A DNA stretch of 64,000 nucleotides from Exiguobacterium artemiae 255-15. GTDB lineage: Bacteria; Bacillota; Bacilli; Exiguobacteriales; Exiguobacteriaceae. The notes under the pieces are model-generated. The model searched no databases and had not been told where the DNA came from. It saw only the letters and a program-made list of their open reading frames with translations. Below, one piece after another: positions 44,106 through 52,625 of the stretch. The position numbers and the translations under genes were made by a program. The DNA lies in NCBI RefSeq assembly GCF_000019905.1, contig NC_010556.1, forward strand, positions 1,266,001 through 1,330,000. The letters run 5' to 3'. Numbering within the stretch: position 1 is the first letter of the stretch; each line of letters opens with the position of its first letter.

Positions 44106-44179
44106 GCAAAGCGTTACGTTCAAAGAGCACCTTCATTTATTCAACTCTTTTGAAACGCATGCGAAAAGGAGAAATGGAA

Positions 44180-44596
44180 ATGAAAAAACTACTGATTATT
44201 CCGTTGTTATTCAGTTTAGCCGGATGCATGTCCCTCGATATGAAACCGAGCAGTCAGACAATCGAAACGGGGTACACAGGAAGTGTCAAAGACGGGTTTG
44301 TATTTGAATACAAACTGACCAATACCGGCGATTATCCGGTGAAAGTCGACTCCCGTGCCGGTCATCTGCTCAACGTCAAGGTCCGAAAGCACGATTCGCA
44401 AAAAGTCGTCTATGACTCGTACGAAGAGGTGGAGCCGAAACGGTTGTCGAAAGAAGTGCAACCGCATAAAACGGTGACGCTGAAGAGAAAAGTCAAAGCC
44501 GGTGTCATTCCGGCGGGTGTCTATGACATCGACTATATCGTTCGTGACGATAAAGGTGAAAGTAGCGGTGGCGATATAGAAATAAGATTAAACTAA
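44180..44596 (+). CDS. Lipoprotein with BsuPI-like domain
   Basis: A 138-residue lipoprotein. Signal peptide with lipobox SLAGC (Cys about residue 15). The remainder is a beta sandwich like the intracellular proteinase inhibitor BsuPI (FEYKLTNTGDYPVKVD; HKTVTLKRKVKAGVIPAGVYDI). AAGGAG lies 8 bases before the ATG at 44180. A protease-inhibitor function is possible but unproven. Confidence 0.72.
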   Translation: MKKLLIIPLLFSLAGCMSLDMKPSSQTIETGYTGSVKDGFVFEYKLTNTGDYPVKVDSRAGHLLNVKVRKHDSQKVVYDSYEEVEPKRLSKEVQPHKTVTLKRKVKAGVIPAGVYDIDYIVRDDKGESSGGDIEIRLN

Positions 44597-44617
44597 TTCA
44601 ATCCAGGAGGAATAAAA

Positions 44618-44884
44618 ATGTGGAAGAATCCAAGTTACCGCTATGGAATATGGTCATTGATTGTCAGCTTTTTCTTATTCTTAATCGTTCAAATGTATAG
44701 TGCTTATATCGAACTGTCACCCAAGTTTGATGGAGAGGCACTCGAAGAATATCATTTGATCTACTTCCCGGTTATCGCATTGATTGTGGGATGTACATTC
44801 CTGATTGGCGGTTGGTGGAATGAGGACTTCAAACAGGAAGCACAAAAACGAGCAGCACTCGAAGCGGATAAACCGGCAGAGTAA
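44618..44884 (+). CDS. Small two-helix membrane protein
   Basis: An 88-residue protein with two TM helices (GIWSLIVSFFLFLIVQMYSAY, 9-29; YFPVIALIVGCTFLIGGWW, 47-65) and a charged C-terminal tail EDFKQEAQKRAALEADKPAE. AGGAGG lies 7 bases before the ATG. It follows the BsuPI-like gene by 21 bases. Family unknown. Confidence 0.65.
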   Translation: MWKNPSYRYGIWSLIVSFFLFLIVQMYSAYIELSPKFDGEALEEYHLIYFPVIALIVGCTFLIGGWWNEDFKQEAQKRAALEADKPAE

Positions 44885-44910
44885 CTGTGATTTTAGGAGG
44901 AGCAATGATA

Positions 44911-45073
44911 ATGGTTAAGAATTTTTCGAGTTTACTGATGCTGAGAGTAGCGGGTATCGTATCCATGCGTTTCTTGTCGACCATTTTTGAAGACTGTTCT
45001 GACACTTGTCGGACTCGTCATGATCTTGCATGGCTGGGTGATGGGGTATGAACAAAAGAAGAAACAATTGTAA
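44911..45073 (+). pseudogene. Small membrane protein remnant, frameshifted
   Basis: AGGAGG is 10 bases before the ATG at 44911. The first frame gives MVKNFSSLLMLRVAGIVSM and then loses sense; a second frame from about 44982 reads LKTVLTLVGLVMILHGWVMG and YEQKKKQL to a TAA at 45071. The second part has a typical TM helix and basic tail. One indel near 44980 would join them into a small membrane protein of about 54 residues. Confidence 0.5.
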
Positions 45074-45101
45074 AATCAACTAAAATAAATCCAATGAGCA
45101 A

Positions 45102-45164
45102 TCCATTAAAAATAAGTCCGATGATGTCCAGTTAGAGGATATCGTTGGACTTATTTTTAATGGA
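45102..45164. terminator. Strong terminator with 18-bp perfect arms
   Basis: TCCATTAAAAATAAGTCC and GGACTTATTTTTAATGGA are exact complements, with inner pairs around GTTAGA. The T-rich descending arm makes it a terminator for the plus-strand genes before it; symmetry would let it work both ways. Confidence 0.8.
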
Positions 45165-45307
45165 CATTCTCTCAAAAATCAAGGCTTCACATAGAAATGT
45201 GATAAGACACATTATCAAAATAAATGAAAAATATTGATAATCTACTTCTATTTGTAAAGAAGGCTTAAATTGATTGCATTTTGGAAATGGTTTTTTAATA
45301 CAAAAAA

Positions 45308-45344
45308 TCTATATAATTTAGATAGAATGTCTAAATTATATAGA
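45308..45344. repeat. Perfect 15-bp AT-rich inverted repeat
   Basis: TCTATATAATTTAGA and TCTAAATTATATAGA are exact complements separated by TAGAATG. There is no following T-run. It lies in a 370-base gene-free AT-rich stretch (45074-45442) and could be an operator, a cruciform, or a recombination end. Nothing else is seen in that stretch apart from the terminator at 45102. Confidence 0.6.
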
Positions 45345-45442
45345 GTCAATTAAGATTTAATTCTATCAGAAAGATTTGAAAATATGTTAGTTGCTAGTTA
45401 TCAATAATGCTCGGACAAAAACATTATAAGAGAGTTGCTAAA

Positions 45443-45616
45443 ATGAAAACGAGAAAACCAACAATACCAACACTAGTTAAAATATATCCTGATGTTCGTG
45501 TTGATTTATTTTTAGTATTGGAAAATTTTAAGAGGAATATTCCTGTACTGATAATTACTAATGTAATAACGGTCATTAATATAAATATAAGCATATTCAT
45601 TTTGTCATCTCCCTAA
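45443..45616 (+). CDS. Doubtful small ORF
   Basis: MKTRKPTIPTLVKIYPDVRV... with a hydrophobic C-terminal half (NIPVLIITNVITVININISI), 57 residues. Only a weak AAGAGAG stands before it and the composition is simply AT-rich. It converges on the secreted-protein gene at 45619. Could be a small membrane peptide or noise. Confidence 0.2.
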   Translation: MKTRKPTIPTLVKIYPDVRVDLFLVLENFKRNIPVLIITNVITVININISIFILSSP

Positions 45617-45618
45617 TT

Positions 45619-46374
45619 CTATGCACGCATATAATAAATTTTAGCATTTTTCATCGCGTTCATAAGTGAAAGTAACTGCTTAACGGTATTACCATATATT
45701 CCTGCGGCAGCAAATGCAGCTGTAGCCGTCGCACCACCTGCAGTTGGAATTGATAAAACGACAGCTAAACCTGACATTAAAACTGAAACTGAAGCACCAC
45801 CAATAATATTTAATTCGAGTGAATTGATTTTATCCACTTGTGATTTAAAACTATTTAAATTCCCTTTGGTAGAGGATTTATATGTAACGCTTTTTGAATT
45901 CTTGCTTAACAGTGAATCGCCCTTAGGCATGCGAATGTTCCATTTTTCTGGCTTGCTGTGAGTAATTGTATATTCATAGTTACTAAATGTATTTTCTGAA
46001 GTTTTAGAAACGGAAGCTGACTTCATTAAAAAATTCTCATCTGAAAAGTCATTACTTTTATCAGTCGAGTTAAAATCTATAACTTTAGTGGAATAACTTT
46101 GTGATTCGATAGTCATTATCTGATTTATTTTATCGAATGAAATTATCGAAGTAATATCATCTTCAGTAACTTGAATAACGTTCTCCAAAGGATTACTTTT
46201 AATTATTTTAAAATCGGAGTTTTGAATTTCGAAGTCAGACATTGCTTTAAGTATTTCTGTATCATTCTCTTGTTGACTAATCGTTGATTCTTCAGCATTT
46301 ACTGAGTTAGAAAATGGTGTTAATAAAATTGATGCAGACATAGGTAAAATTAAAATTTTAGAACTTATTTTCAT
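45619..46374 (-). CDS. Secreted protein with hydrophobic Gly/Ala-rich C-terminus
   Basis: A 251-residue exported protein, cleaved signal peptide ending SVNA (about residue 28). The mature part is Ser/Lys/Asp-rich, low in hydrophobics to about residue 185. The last 65 residues form two or three hydrophobic, Gly/Ala-rich helices (IIGGASVSVLMSGLAVVLSI, GGATATAAFAAAGIYGNTV). This layout, soluble head and membrane-active tail, resembles large secreted bacteriocins of the geobacillin-26 type, but I cannot confirm that. AT-rich composition differs from its neighbours. AAAGGA lies 10 bases before the ATG. Confidence 0.6.
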   Translation of the reverse strand: MKISSKILILPMSASILLTPFSNSVNAEESTISQQENDTEILKAMSDFEIQNSDFKIIKSNPLENVIQVTEDDITSIISFDKINQIMTIESQSYSTKVIDFNSTDKSNDFSDENFLMKSASVSKTSENTFSNYEYTITHSKPEKWNIRMPKGDSLLSKNSKSVTYKSSTKGNLNSFKSQVDKINSLELNIIGGASVSVLMSGLAVVLSIPTAGGATATAAFAAAGIYGNTVKQLLSLMNAMKNAKIYYMRA

Positions 46375-46724
46375 AGCATATCAATCCTTTATAGAATATT
46401 TTTAATTCAGATATATTTATAACACTTAAGTCTTAGAAATTACACTTACTGTTTTGTAAGATGAAATCGATTGATGTACTTTAAGAATTTTGAGAGTGGC
46501 ATCGAATGGATGAAATTTATTTTCTATATTCTAAAAAGGGTAACTCATTATGAAAGTAGTAAATCTCGTGAAAATGGTGATTTTTATTTGTAAGGAGGAG
46601 TGAAAAAAAGCAGGTTTTTCTAGGAAATCAGGGTGAAATCCGGCGTAGGTGGGAGATGAATCGCCTGACTTTGCAAGACTCCAATCGTTCGATAAAATGA
46701 GTATGACGAATCAAAAGGAAAGGT
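46375..46724. other. Intergenic stretch before the TnpB remnant
   Basis: 350 bases without a supported gene. The part near 46600-46720 probably holds the left end of the IS605-type element, since such elements carry subterminal hairpins upstream of tnpB, but I could not define the end. A minus-strand open frame here (46620-46904) is a shadow. Confidence 0.3.
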
Positions 46725-47626
46725 GTGATTGCGTTGCTGAAGGCGTATAAGTTTCGACTCTATCCGACGAAACCCCAACAAGAATATTTTGTGAAGACGT
46801 TCGGCGGTGTCCGTTTCGTCTACAATAAGATGGATCCGATTGTATGAAGATTCGAAGCTCAATCCTGACGCGAAGCAGAAGCTCTCGACACCAGCAAAGT
46901 ACAAGCCCGAATTCCCTTTCCTAAAAGAAGTCGACAGTCTTTCTCTTGCGAACGCTCAGATGGACTTAAACAAGGCGTATACCAACTTTTTTCGGGATCA
47001 GTCTGTCGGGTTTCCGAAATTCAAATCGAAGCACAACGACCGGGCCTCTTACACAACCAACAATCTAAAGGGGAGCATCCGCATCGAAGATGGTAAGGTG
47101 AAACTTCCTAAAATCGGTTTTGTGAAGTTGAAGCAACATCGTCCGTTTGATGGTGTGATCAAGTCCGCGACGGTCTCGATGACGAAGACGCGGAAATTTT
47201 TCATCTCCATCCTTGTCAATCAAGCCGAAGCGCAATGGGTCCCAGCCCAAAATAAAGTAGGAATCGACCTTGGTTTGGAGCACTTCGCCATCATGACAAA
47301 TGATGAGCGTGTTTCTGAGAAAGTTGACAATCCTCGTTTTCTTCGAAAGTCCGAAGAGAAGATAAAGAAGGCGCAACGCGCCTTGTCCCGCAAGAAGATC
47401 GGGAGTAAGAACCGAGAGAAGGTGAGAATCATCCTCGCCAAGAAGCATGAAAAGATTGCAAATCAACGTCAAGATTTTCTTCGTAAGCTGTCGAAACGGA
47501 TGGTTGACGATAACCAAGCCTCGTCGTCGAGACACTTAAATCGAAGAATATGATGAAGAACCATAAGATCGCCAAATCGATTGGAGATGTCAGTTGGTAT
47601 GAATTCGTCTGGCAGTTAGAATACAA
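46725..47626 (+). pseudogene. IS200/IS605-family TnpB remnant
   Basis: An RNA-guided TnpB nuclease of the IS605 type, broken. The N-terminus LLKAYKFRLYPTKPQQEYF runs to NKM at 46832, where about 11 bases seem missing; the frame resumes as IRLYEDSKLNPDAKQKL and stays open through the RuvC region VGIDLGLEHFAIM (first catalytic Asp). A second one-base loss near 47524 shifts DNQA-LVVETLKSKNMMKNHK. The gene then stops at WYEFVWQLEYK, where unrelated HisRS sequence begins. The zinc finger and last RuvC motifs are absent, so no active nuclease is made. Confidence 0.85.
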
Positions 47627-47783
47627 ATATCAAAGCGGATCAATGGAACGGGCCAACCGGAAACACATTCCGGAAGTCCTCGTCCTTGGCGAAAACGAAC
47701 TCCAAAACGGGTTCTTTGACATCAAAGACATGGCGAGCGGTGCAACGACACGTGTCAAGTATCCCGTCGGATCCCTTATGTGA
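47627..47783 (+). pseudogene. Histidyl-tRNA synthetase C-terminal fragment
   Basis: From about 47627 the frame reads SMERANRKHIPEVLVLGENE then LQNGFFDIKDMASGATTRVK and stops at 47783. IPEVLVLGENELQ with the following KDM-SG pattern is the anticodon-binding end of class II HisRS. Only about 50 residues are left and they are fused in frame to the TnpB stub. It is followed by a good terminator, so it is the 3' end of a former hisS-like gene, its 5' part removed by the TnpB element or a deletion. Confidence 0.7.
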
Positions 47784-47792
47784 AGGAAACGA

Positions 47793-47840
47793 AAAAACGC
47801 AGATCCTCTGTTCTTCCGTGAACAGGAGAATCTGCGTTTT
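47793..47840. terminator. Bidirectional terminator
   Basis: AAAACGCAGAT-CTCTGTTC and GAACAG-AG-ATCTGCGTTTT arms around TTCCGT; ends both the HisRS remnant and the converging small gene. Confidence 0.88.
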
Positions 47841-48062
47841 TCACATGAAAGTCTTTCGTTTGTACAGTTTGTCTTCGATCCATTTCCAAACACGTGTGGC
47901 AAGATACACATTTGGAATCGTACTAAGCAAGAGGAGACCGAGCATGATGATGCCACTCTTATCAACAGCGAGAAGCGGTTGGAAGATGGTAAAGACTGCA
48001 ATCAACTGTAATGGTACGCTGAGGCTGAGCCAAACAGAAAAAAACAACAGTGGTTTCCACAT
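47841..48062 (-). CDS. Small two-helix membrane protein
   Basis: A 73-residue protein with two TM helices (PLLFFSVWLSLSVPLQLIAV; SGIIMLGLLLLSTIPNVYLA) and a basic tail WKWIEDKLYKRKTFM. AAAGG lies 9 bases before the ATG at 48060-48062; an ATG three codons earlier abuts that site. Family unknown. Confidence 0.6.
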   Translation of the reverse strand: MWKPLLFFSVWLSLSVPLQLIAVFTIFQPLLAVDKSGIIMLGLLLLSTIPNVYLATRVWKWIEDKLYKRKTFM

Positions 48063-48202
48063 ATAATTCATCCTTTCATATGTCAGTTCTTCTTTTAGTA
48101 TATCAAAATGCATACTGGATACTAGAAAAAATGGAAAGCCTAAGCCAGGTTCGTTATGCTTAAAAGAATAGAACGATACGATGATGGGGTGAGGAGAACA
48201 AA

Positions 48203-48886
48203 ATGGCAGAAATCATGATTATGGAAGAAAAGATTATCGAAAAGGATGCGATGAACTTAGGATACCCGTTTGAAGTGGGTGGAGAGTTGACGACAGCTTA
48301 TCTCATTGATGTAAGCCGTATTGAAAAAGACGGAGCAGATGAAAACAAAGAGTTTTTAATCGACTTCTTAATTCATCAACAGGTGTTTCCACTCTATGTC
48401 AGTTTCGTGGATGAGTATGGATTACATGATGAACATGACGCGTTTTTCAAACAACATAAGCTTTCATATGTCGTATTGGATTTAGATACACAGTTTCGAA
48501 GTGGAGAGGTGAAAGTCCGTTATAAGGAATACCATCCGTGTTATACGATTACCGTTCAAAACGCGGAAGAACTGCGTCTTGTCCTGAACAAAACCTACTG
48601 GCTGGCATCGGAAAATCTGTTATATACCATCTCGTACTCAGACAACCTGTCATTTAAATTGGGGGAGACGAACTGGTGGCGGTTGAAACTGATTCGCCCG
48701 ATTGGTGTTCTGACCATGCATCCGAACATGACCTGTTTTAAGATTGCCCATGATGGCGACGGTTTTTACCTGCTGTCAAACGATGAAAGCTATATACCAA
48801 TCGAACACCTGGTGACCCGGTTTCCGAAAGGGACCGTCATTTCGCAAATCAATGACGACTGGTTACTGGATGACGAAACCGATTGA
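48203..48886 (+). CDS. Hypothetical protein, three-member local family, member 1
   Basis: A 227-residue acidic cytoplasmic protein. It shares a plan with the proteins at 54577 and 61349: an N-terminal strand-helix unit, a motif with FPLYVSF (about 73-79), a block LRLVLNKTYWLASENLLYTI (about 130-150), a Trp-rich stretch NWWRLKLIRP, and a final FPKGTVISQINDD. The three are clearly paralogues but diverged. I do not know the family. Size, acidity and neighbourhood suggest an immunity protein. TGGGGTGAGGAG lies before the ATG. Confidence 0.68.
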   Translation: MAEIMIMEEKIIEKDAMNLGYPFEVGGELTTAYLIDVSRIEKDGADENKEFLIDFLIHQQVFPLYVSFVDEYGLHDEHDAFFKQHKLSYVVLDLDTQFRSGEVKVRYKEYHPCYTITVQNAEELRLVLNKTYWLASENLLYTISYSDNLSFKLGETNWWRLKLIRPIGVLTMHPNMTCFKIAHDGDGFYLLSNDESYIPIEHLVTRFPKGTVISQINDDWLLDDETD

Positions 48887-48934
48887 TCCTGGTACACGTA
48901 AAAGAAGGATGAAACTGAATATGGAGGAATGAGA

Positions 48935-49255
48935 GTGGAGCACGTTTTGTATTATCTGTGTATAGCTACCTGTATCGGAACGGTCGCGGCCTTTCTGTTT
49001 GATCGGTTGCAACCGGGAAGTCGTATTCGGACGATCAGTATCAGTCTAAACGTTTTATTGCTAGTTTTAGTAGGTGTAACCGCATTGCTTGGGTGGGATG
49101 CTGCAGAGGAAAAGCTATACCGGTCCTTTGGCTTGTTAGTCATGAATATCTTTCCGCTCTGGTATGTACGAATTGAGGGGAACAATCGAAAAACAATCGT
49201 CTGGTCACTGACGCTGGCGTTGGTCGTATTGGTGTTCGGAACAATTTTAGAATGA
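48935..49255 (+). CDS. Small membrane protein
   Basis: A 106-residue protein with about four TM helices (VLYYLCIATCIGTVAAFLF; ISLNVLLLVLVGVTALLGW; SFGLLVMNIFPLWYV; TIVWSLTLALVVLVFGTIL). The GTG at 48935 is 7 bases after GGAGG; the ATG two codons earlier abuts the site. Family unknown. Confidence 0.6.
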   Translation: MEHVLYYLCIATCIGTVAAFLFDRLQPGSRIRTISISLNVLLLVLVGVTALLGWDAAEEKLYRSFGLLVMNIFPLWYVRIEGNNRKTIVWSLTLALVVLVFGTILE

Positions 49256-49301
49256 CATAGGATAGAAATCGTACATAGACGTTAAAAAGGAGCTGTTCAT
49301 A

Positions 49302-49577
49302 TTGAAGAAAAAAATGTTGATCATCTCCATTCTGTTGATGGTAGGCGGCGTATTTGGAAACATACTTTTTACCCGACTCGGTTATTTTCCGAATGCAGAT
49401 TTTCGGATTATGAGTATTCCGTTAGCAGCGGGAGCGCATTACTTTAATCTAGGACTGGTGTTGCTTACCATGACGCTAATCGGGCTGGTGTTACTGCCAT
49501 GGTTTCTGGAGAAAAAACAATTTTCGAAAACGGTGCTGGCACTTGTATTAATTATTTGGTTGCCTGAAGTCGTCTAA
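49302..49577 (+). CDS. Small membrane protein
   Basis: A 91-residue protein with three TM helices (MLIISILLMVGGVFGNILF; YFNLGLVLLTMTLIGLVLL; TVLALVLIIWLPEVV). TTG start, 9 bases after AAGGAG. It precedes the SUKH-DUF4241 gene by 26 bases and may be translated from the same message. Confidence 0.6.
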   Translation: MKKKMLIISILLMVGGVFGNILFTRLGYFPNADFRIMSIPLAAGAHYFNLGLVLLTMTLIGLVLLPWFLEKKQFSKTVLALVLIIWLPEVV

Positions 49578-49603
49578 ACAACATGGACAGGAGCGATGAT
49601 ATC

Positions 49604-50479
49604 GTGAGCAAACTCATTAAACGCCTCCATCCCGATTCAAAAATGCCCGGGGTATCAGCCGTTGACCTGAAAAAAGCGGAACATGCCTTAGGTGTTTTGT
49701 TTCCAGATGAATACAAAGACCTTTTTTTACAGACGAACGGTGCACAGTTTGGCGAATGGACCCTGTATCCTATACCAACCAGACGAACAGTTTCGATCGA
49801 TCTCGTTCGTCACAATGAGAAGCGTCCGGCTGGTTTACCCGATGACTTGATCTGTATCGGTGAAAATATGACCGGGGACAAGCTGTGTTACCGGATTCGG
49901 AAACGTTTTCTGCAGGAACTCGTCTTTAGATGGAATGAAAAGACGGGAATCGCAAAATATCCGTCGTCTTCTTTGGAACAGTTCGTCGATTGGCATGTCC
50001 CAAAACGAAAAACGAATCAGGTACACCGACTTGGCTGTTTCACGGTAGAGAGCGACGAGCTGATCGTGACGGATCCTTATTACGGACTAGAGGAAGGTAC
50101 CGATCTACAGCTGATTTTGCCGAATGTGAAATCAGGAAGTTGGACGGCAGCTATCATTTACACGGAAGACGATTGGGTTAAGCAATTGCTTGTTTTTGAA
50201 GGGAACAAAAAGCGGAGCGGCAAATGGCACCGGCAGGAACAACCAATCGGCGTGGACTCGGCACTTGTCGGTATTTTTGATGGGACAGCTTATCGTCAGC
50301 ATCAAGCAACGGAGTTCGAGACAGTTGTTTCTGTCGACGATCAGGCCGGTATCGTCTCATTCGGTGCCGTCTCAACGTCGGGTTTTGGAGACGGACTGTA
50401 TGATGTGGACATACAGTATGATGTCTCGAGGCAAATCGTCGGTGTACGGGTGAACTTCGCAGAGGAAGACTCGTATTAA
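49604..50479 (+). CDS. SMI1/KNR4 plus DUF4241 two-domain protein
   Basis: A 291-residue immunity-type protein. Residues 1-140 are a SUKH domain (VDLKKAEHALGVLFPDEYKDLF, QTNGAQFGEWTLYPI). Residues 145-291 are a DUF4241 domain (LGCFTVESDELIVTDPYYGL; PIGVDSALVGIFDGTAY; GIVSFGAVSTSGFGDGLYDV). Both domains occur in polymorphic-toxin immunity lists. I chose GTG at 49604, 10 bases after AGGAG; an ATG at 49583 lacks a ribosome site. Confidence 0.82.
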   Translation: MSKLIKRLHPDSKMPGVSAVDLKKAEHALGVLFPDEYKDLFLQTNGAQFGEWTLYPIPTRRTVSIDLVRHNEKRPAGLPDDLICIGENMTGDKLCYRIRKRFLQELVFRWNEKTGIAKYPSSSLEQFVDWHVPKRKTNQVHRLGCFTVESDELIVTDPYYGLEEGTDLQLILPNVKSGSWTAAIIYTEDDWVKQLLVFEGNKKRSGKWHRQEQPIGVDSALVGIFDGTAYRQHQATEFETVVSVDDQAGIVSFGAVSTSGFGDGLYDVDIQYDVSRQIVGVRVNFAEEDSY

Positions 50480-50629
50480 TAATTCACAAAAAAATAAATT
50501 AGTGATAATAGGGTGTCTTCAATGGAGTTTTATCTTCAAAAGACAAAAGATATAGCTGAATTAATGTAGACATCGTGTCTTTCGAATAATCAGCTTTAAA
50601 TGAAGGAATTGAAAATCAAACGTTCAAAA

Positions 50630-50683
50630 CAAAACGAGCAAAATACTTTCTCTATTAGAAGGGAAGGTGTTTTGCTCGTTTTA
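50630..50683 (-). terminator. Terminator of DUF2268 copy 2
   Basis: AAACGAGCAAAATAC and GTGTTTTGCTCGTTT arms with an inner CTTTC/GAAGG stem, starting 4 bases past the stop codon. Related in sequence to the terminator at 37361. Confidence 0.85.
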
Positions 50684-50687
50684 GTCA

Positions 50688-51656
50688 TTATTCAAGGATG
50701 TTTTGATACTTATAGTCTTTTAAGATTTCATGTTCATCTTTATATGTCCACTCTTTGATTGAAAGATTTGGATTTGATTTCAAGTAATGATTTAAGATAT
50801 CTCGCCCTAGGATATAGTTGCTCCATCTTGGAATATCTTTTTGCTCATTCCCGAATGTAACATCGTTAAAAGTTGTTTCATAATTATTTACAAGACCGGC
50901 TACGTGTTTCTTGGTCGTATTATCCATCGGCACATCCCACGGTGGTGAGACACCTTTGACAATACGATCAGCAAAAGCATCCGCCTTACCTTCGACAATC
51001 ACAGACTTAAGAACAGAACTGATTTTAAAATCTGGTGTATCATGAAGAATTAAATGATGGTATTCATGGGCAATCGTATACGCAAGAACATTCTTATCAA
51101 AAGTTTGATCTAAATAAAGAACGAAAGCGTCTTTATATGCGGCTCCGGTCACTCCAGCCAATGATTCACTCATGGTCGGAAAATCCGAGTTGGAGGGTAC
51201 AATGAAAATCGTACTCTTCTTTTTAGGAAGTATCTTATGTGCAGCGATATAGTTTTCCGTAATGACTTCTTTGATTTTGTCGTGTTGTTTCATCAACGTG
51301 TCAATGCGATTTAAAAGCTCTTGCTCATAGGATGTCGACTGTAGCATAAAATTGCCTTTCAAATCTGCTGTGCTGAACTTCTCCTGTTCTCCAATCTCGT
51401 CTATGTAACTGAGAACATATTTTGCATAATATTTTTTATCCATTTCTGGATCATCGGTCTTAAGAGATGCCTTCAAATACTTTTGATAGGGCGTATAGAG
51501 CGGCACGATTGTTAATTCGCTGTTGCGAGCAATTTTCACGGTTTCTGGTTGGATCTCTACAGGCTTTTGATGAGCTTCTGCTTCTTCTTTATTCTCTGTA
51601 CATGCGGATAACAAAAGTAAAAGCATGCAAAGTACAGGAACAATTATTTTTTTCAA
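50688..51656 (-). CDS. DUF2268-type lipoprotein, putative zinc protease (copy 2)
   Basis: A 322-residue paralogue of the protein at 38567. Lipobox LLSAC (Cys about residue 18); zinc motif AYTIAHEYHHLILHD with downstream VIVEGKADAFADRIV. The two copies keep identical spacing of all motifs (SPPWxVPMDxTTKKHVA, LGRDIL). TTG start with GGAGG 8 bases before it, as in copy 1. Base composition is more AT-rich than copy 1, so the copies have different histories or ages. Confidence 0.82.
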   Translation of the reverse strand: MKKIIVPVLCMLLLLLSACTENKEEAEAHQKPVEIQPETVKIARNSELTIVPLYTPYQKYLKASLKTDDPEMDKKYYAKYVLSYIDEIGEQEKFSTADLKGNFMLQSTSYEQELLNRIDTLMKQHDKIKEVITENYIAAHKILPKKKSTIFIVPSNSDFPTMSESLAGVTGAAYKDAFVLYLDQTFDKNVLAYTIAHEYHHLILHDTPDFKISSVLKSVIVEGKADAFADRIVKGVSPPWDVPMDNTTKKHVAGLVNNYETTFNDVTFGNEQKDIPRWSNYILGRDILNHYLKSNPNLSIKEWTYKDEHEILKDYKYQNILE

Positions 51657-51742
51657 CAAGATGACCTCCATTTTTTTCTTAATATCTGTAATGTCAGTTG
51701 GCGTAATCAATGATTTTTAGTCATTATTTCTCTCTGTAGATA

Positions 51743-51832
51743 AACTATGGTGGAAATGGATTTGACTTTGTTGCGAATTTTTCAGATCATCCGTATCAAC
51801 ACGAGACGATTGAAATCGAGGACGTTGAATGA
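51743..51832 (+). pseudogene. C-terminal scrap of an unknown protein
   Basis: An open run reads NYGGNGFDFVANFSDHPYQH then ETIEIEDVE and stop. It has normal codon use, no start and no ribosome site. It looks like the last 29 residues of a lost gene. Confidence 0.35.
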
Positions 51833-51844
51833 GCGGATGTGGTA

Positions 51845-51893
51845 AAAGGAGTGCAAACGGGCGATGGAAACAGACCCGGTTAGCACTCCTTTT
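51845..51893 (-). terminator. Terminator hairpin between converging remnants
   Basis: AAAAGGAGTGC and GCACTCCTTTT arms, 2 bases past the distal stop of the interrupted lipoprotein gene on the minus strand. Confidence 0.8.
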
Positions 51894-51894
51894 G

Positions 51895-52422
51895 TTATTC
51901 TTTCACTTCTGCAATCGTCTCGAAGATTCGTGAATAGACATCTTTGACATTTTTATCGTTCTTTTGATTGTTGTTTAACCCATATTCCTAGAAGCGATAG
52001 CTATCTTTTTTCTCTTGCAGATAACCGGATACATAGGCATCATTCACTTCGCTCGCATTGGCATACGTTAAATCTTCAAACACGAAGGGGAGAAACCCCT
52101 TTGTTGTCTCTAAGAAGAAGATCGGAACATCAAGTTTCCGGTACACCTTCACGTACTTCTCTTCATCTGCCTGTTTTAAGTTATCTTTTGTGATGAACAC
52201 CGCATCAAACTTTGAGGAAATCCGGTTTGTGTCCTCTAGTTCTTCAAACGAGAGTGTCATGAACTTTACATTTTTCTCTTTCAGATCAGGCTGTTCTCCA
52301 ATTACACCGATTTTTAAGTATGTTCCATCATAGGAAGAAGCTTTTACTTCCGTAGATTCACCTGAATCACAGCCTGCAAGTGCACTCGCAGCAATCAGTG
52401 AACCCATTAATATTTTTTTCAT
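51895..52422 (-). pseudogene. Lipoprotein gene with in-frame TAG
   Basis: A 175-codon frame. The product begins MKKILMGSLIAASALAGCDS with lipobox ALAGC, then a Rossmann-like pattern (LKIGVIGEQPDLKEKNVKFM, FDAVFITKDNLKQA). A TAG at 51988-51990 follows SYRF; the same frame continues EYGLNNNQKNDKNVKDVYSR and IFETIAEVKE to TAA 51895-51897, directly before a terminator. The distal part has normal codon use, so the ancestral gene probably ended there. The current product would lack 31 residues. Confidence 0.75.
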
Positions 52423-52625
52423 GGACACGTTCCTTTCACGTTCGTTTAATATCACTGTGATTATACTAATTATTTGGAAGTTGCCCCTAAATCGAAATGA
52501 AAAAACGAGATTTAACAATTAAAATAAAAATTCCCAATAATGTTATCTGATTATATAATATGAAGTATAAATGGAATTTCTTTTTGGCCTTGTTTGGTCG
52601 GTGAAGAAAGAAAACGGGAGGACAT

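Noticed and set aside
46620-46904. 94-codon minus-strand frame over the TnpB start
   Set aside because: Antisense shadow of the TnpB remnant; no ribosome site.
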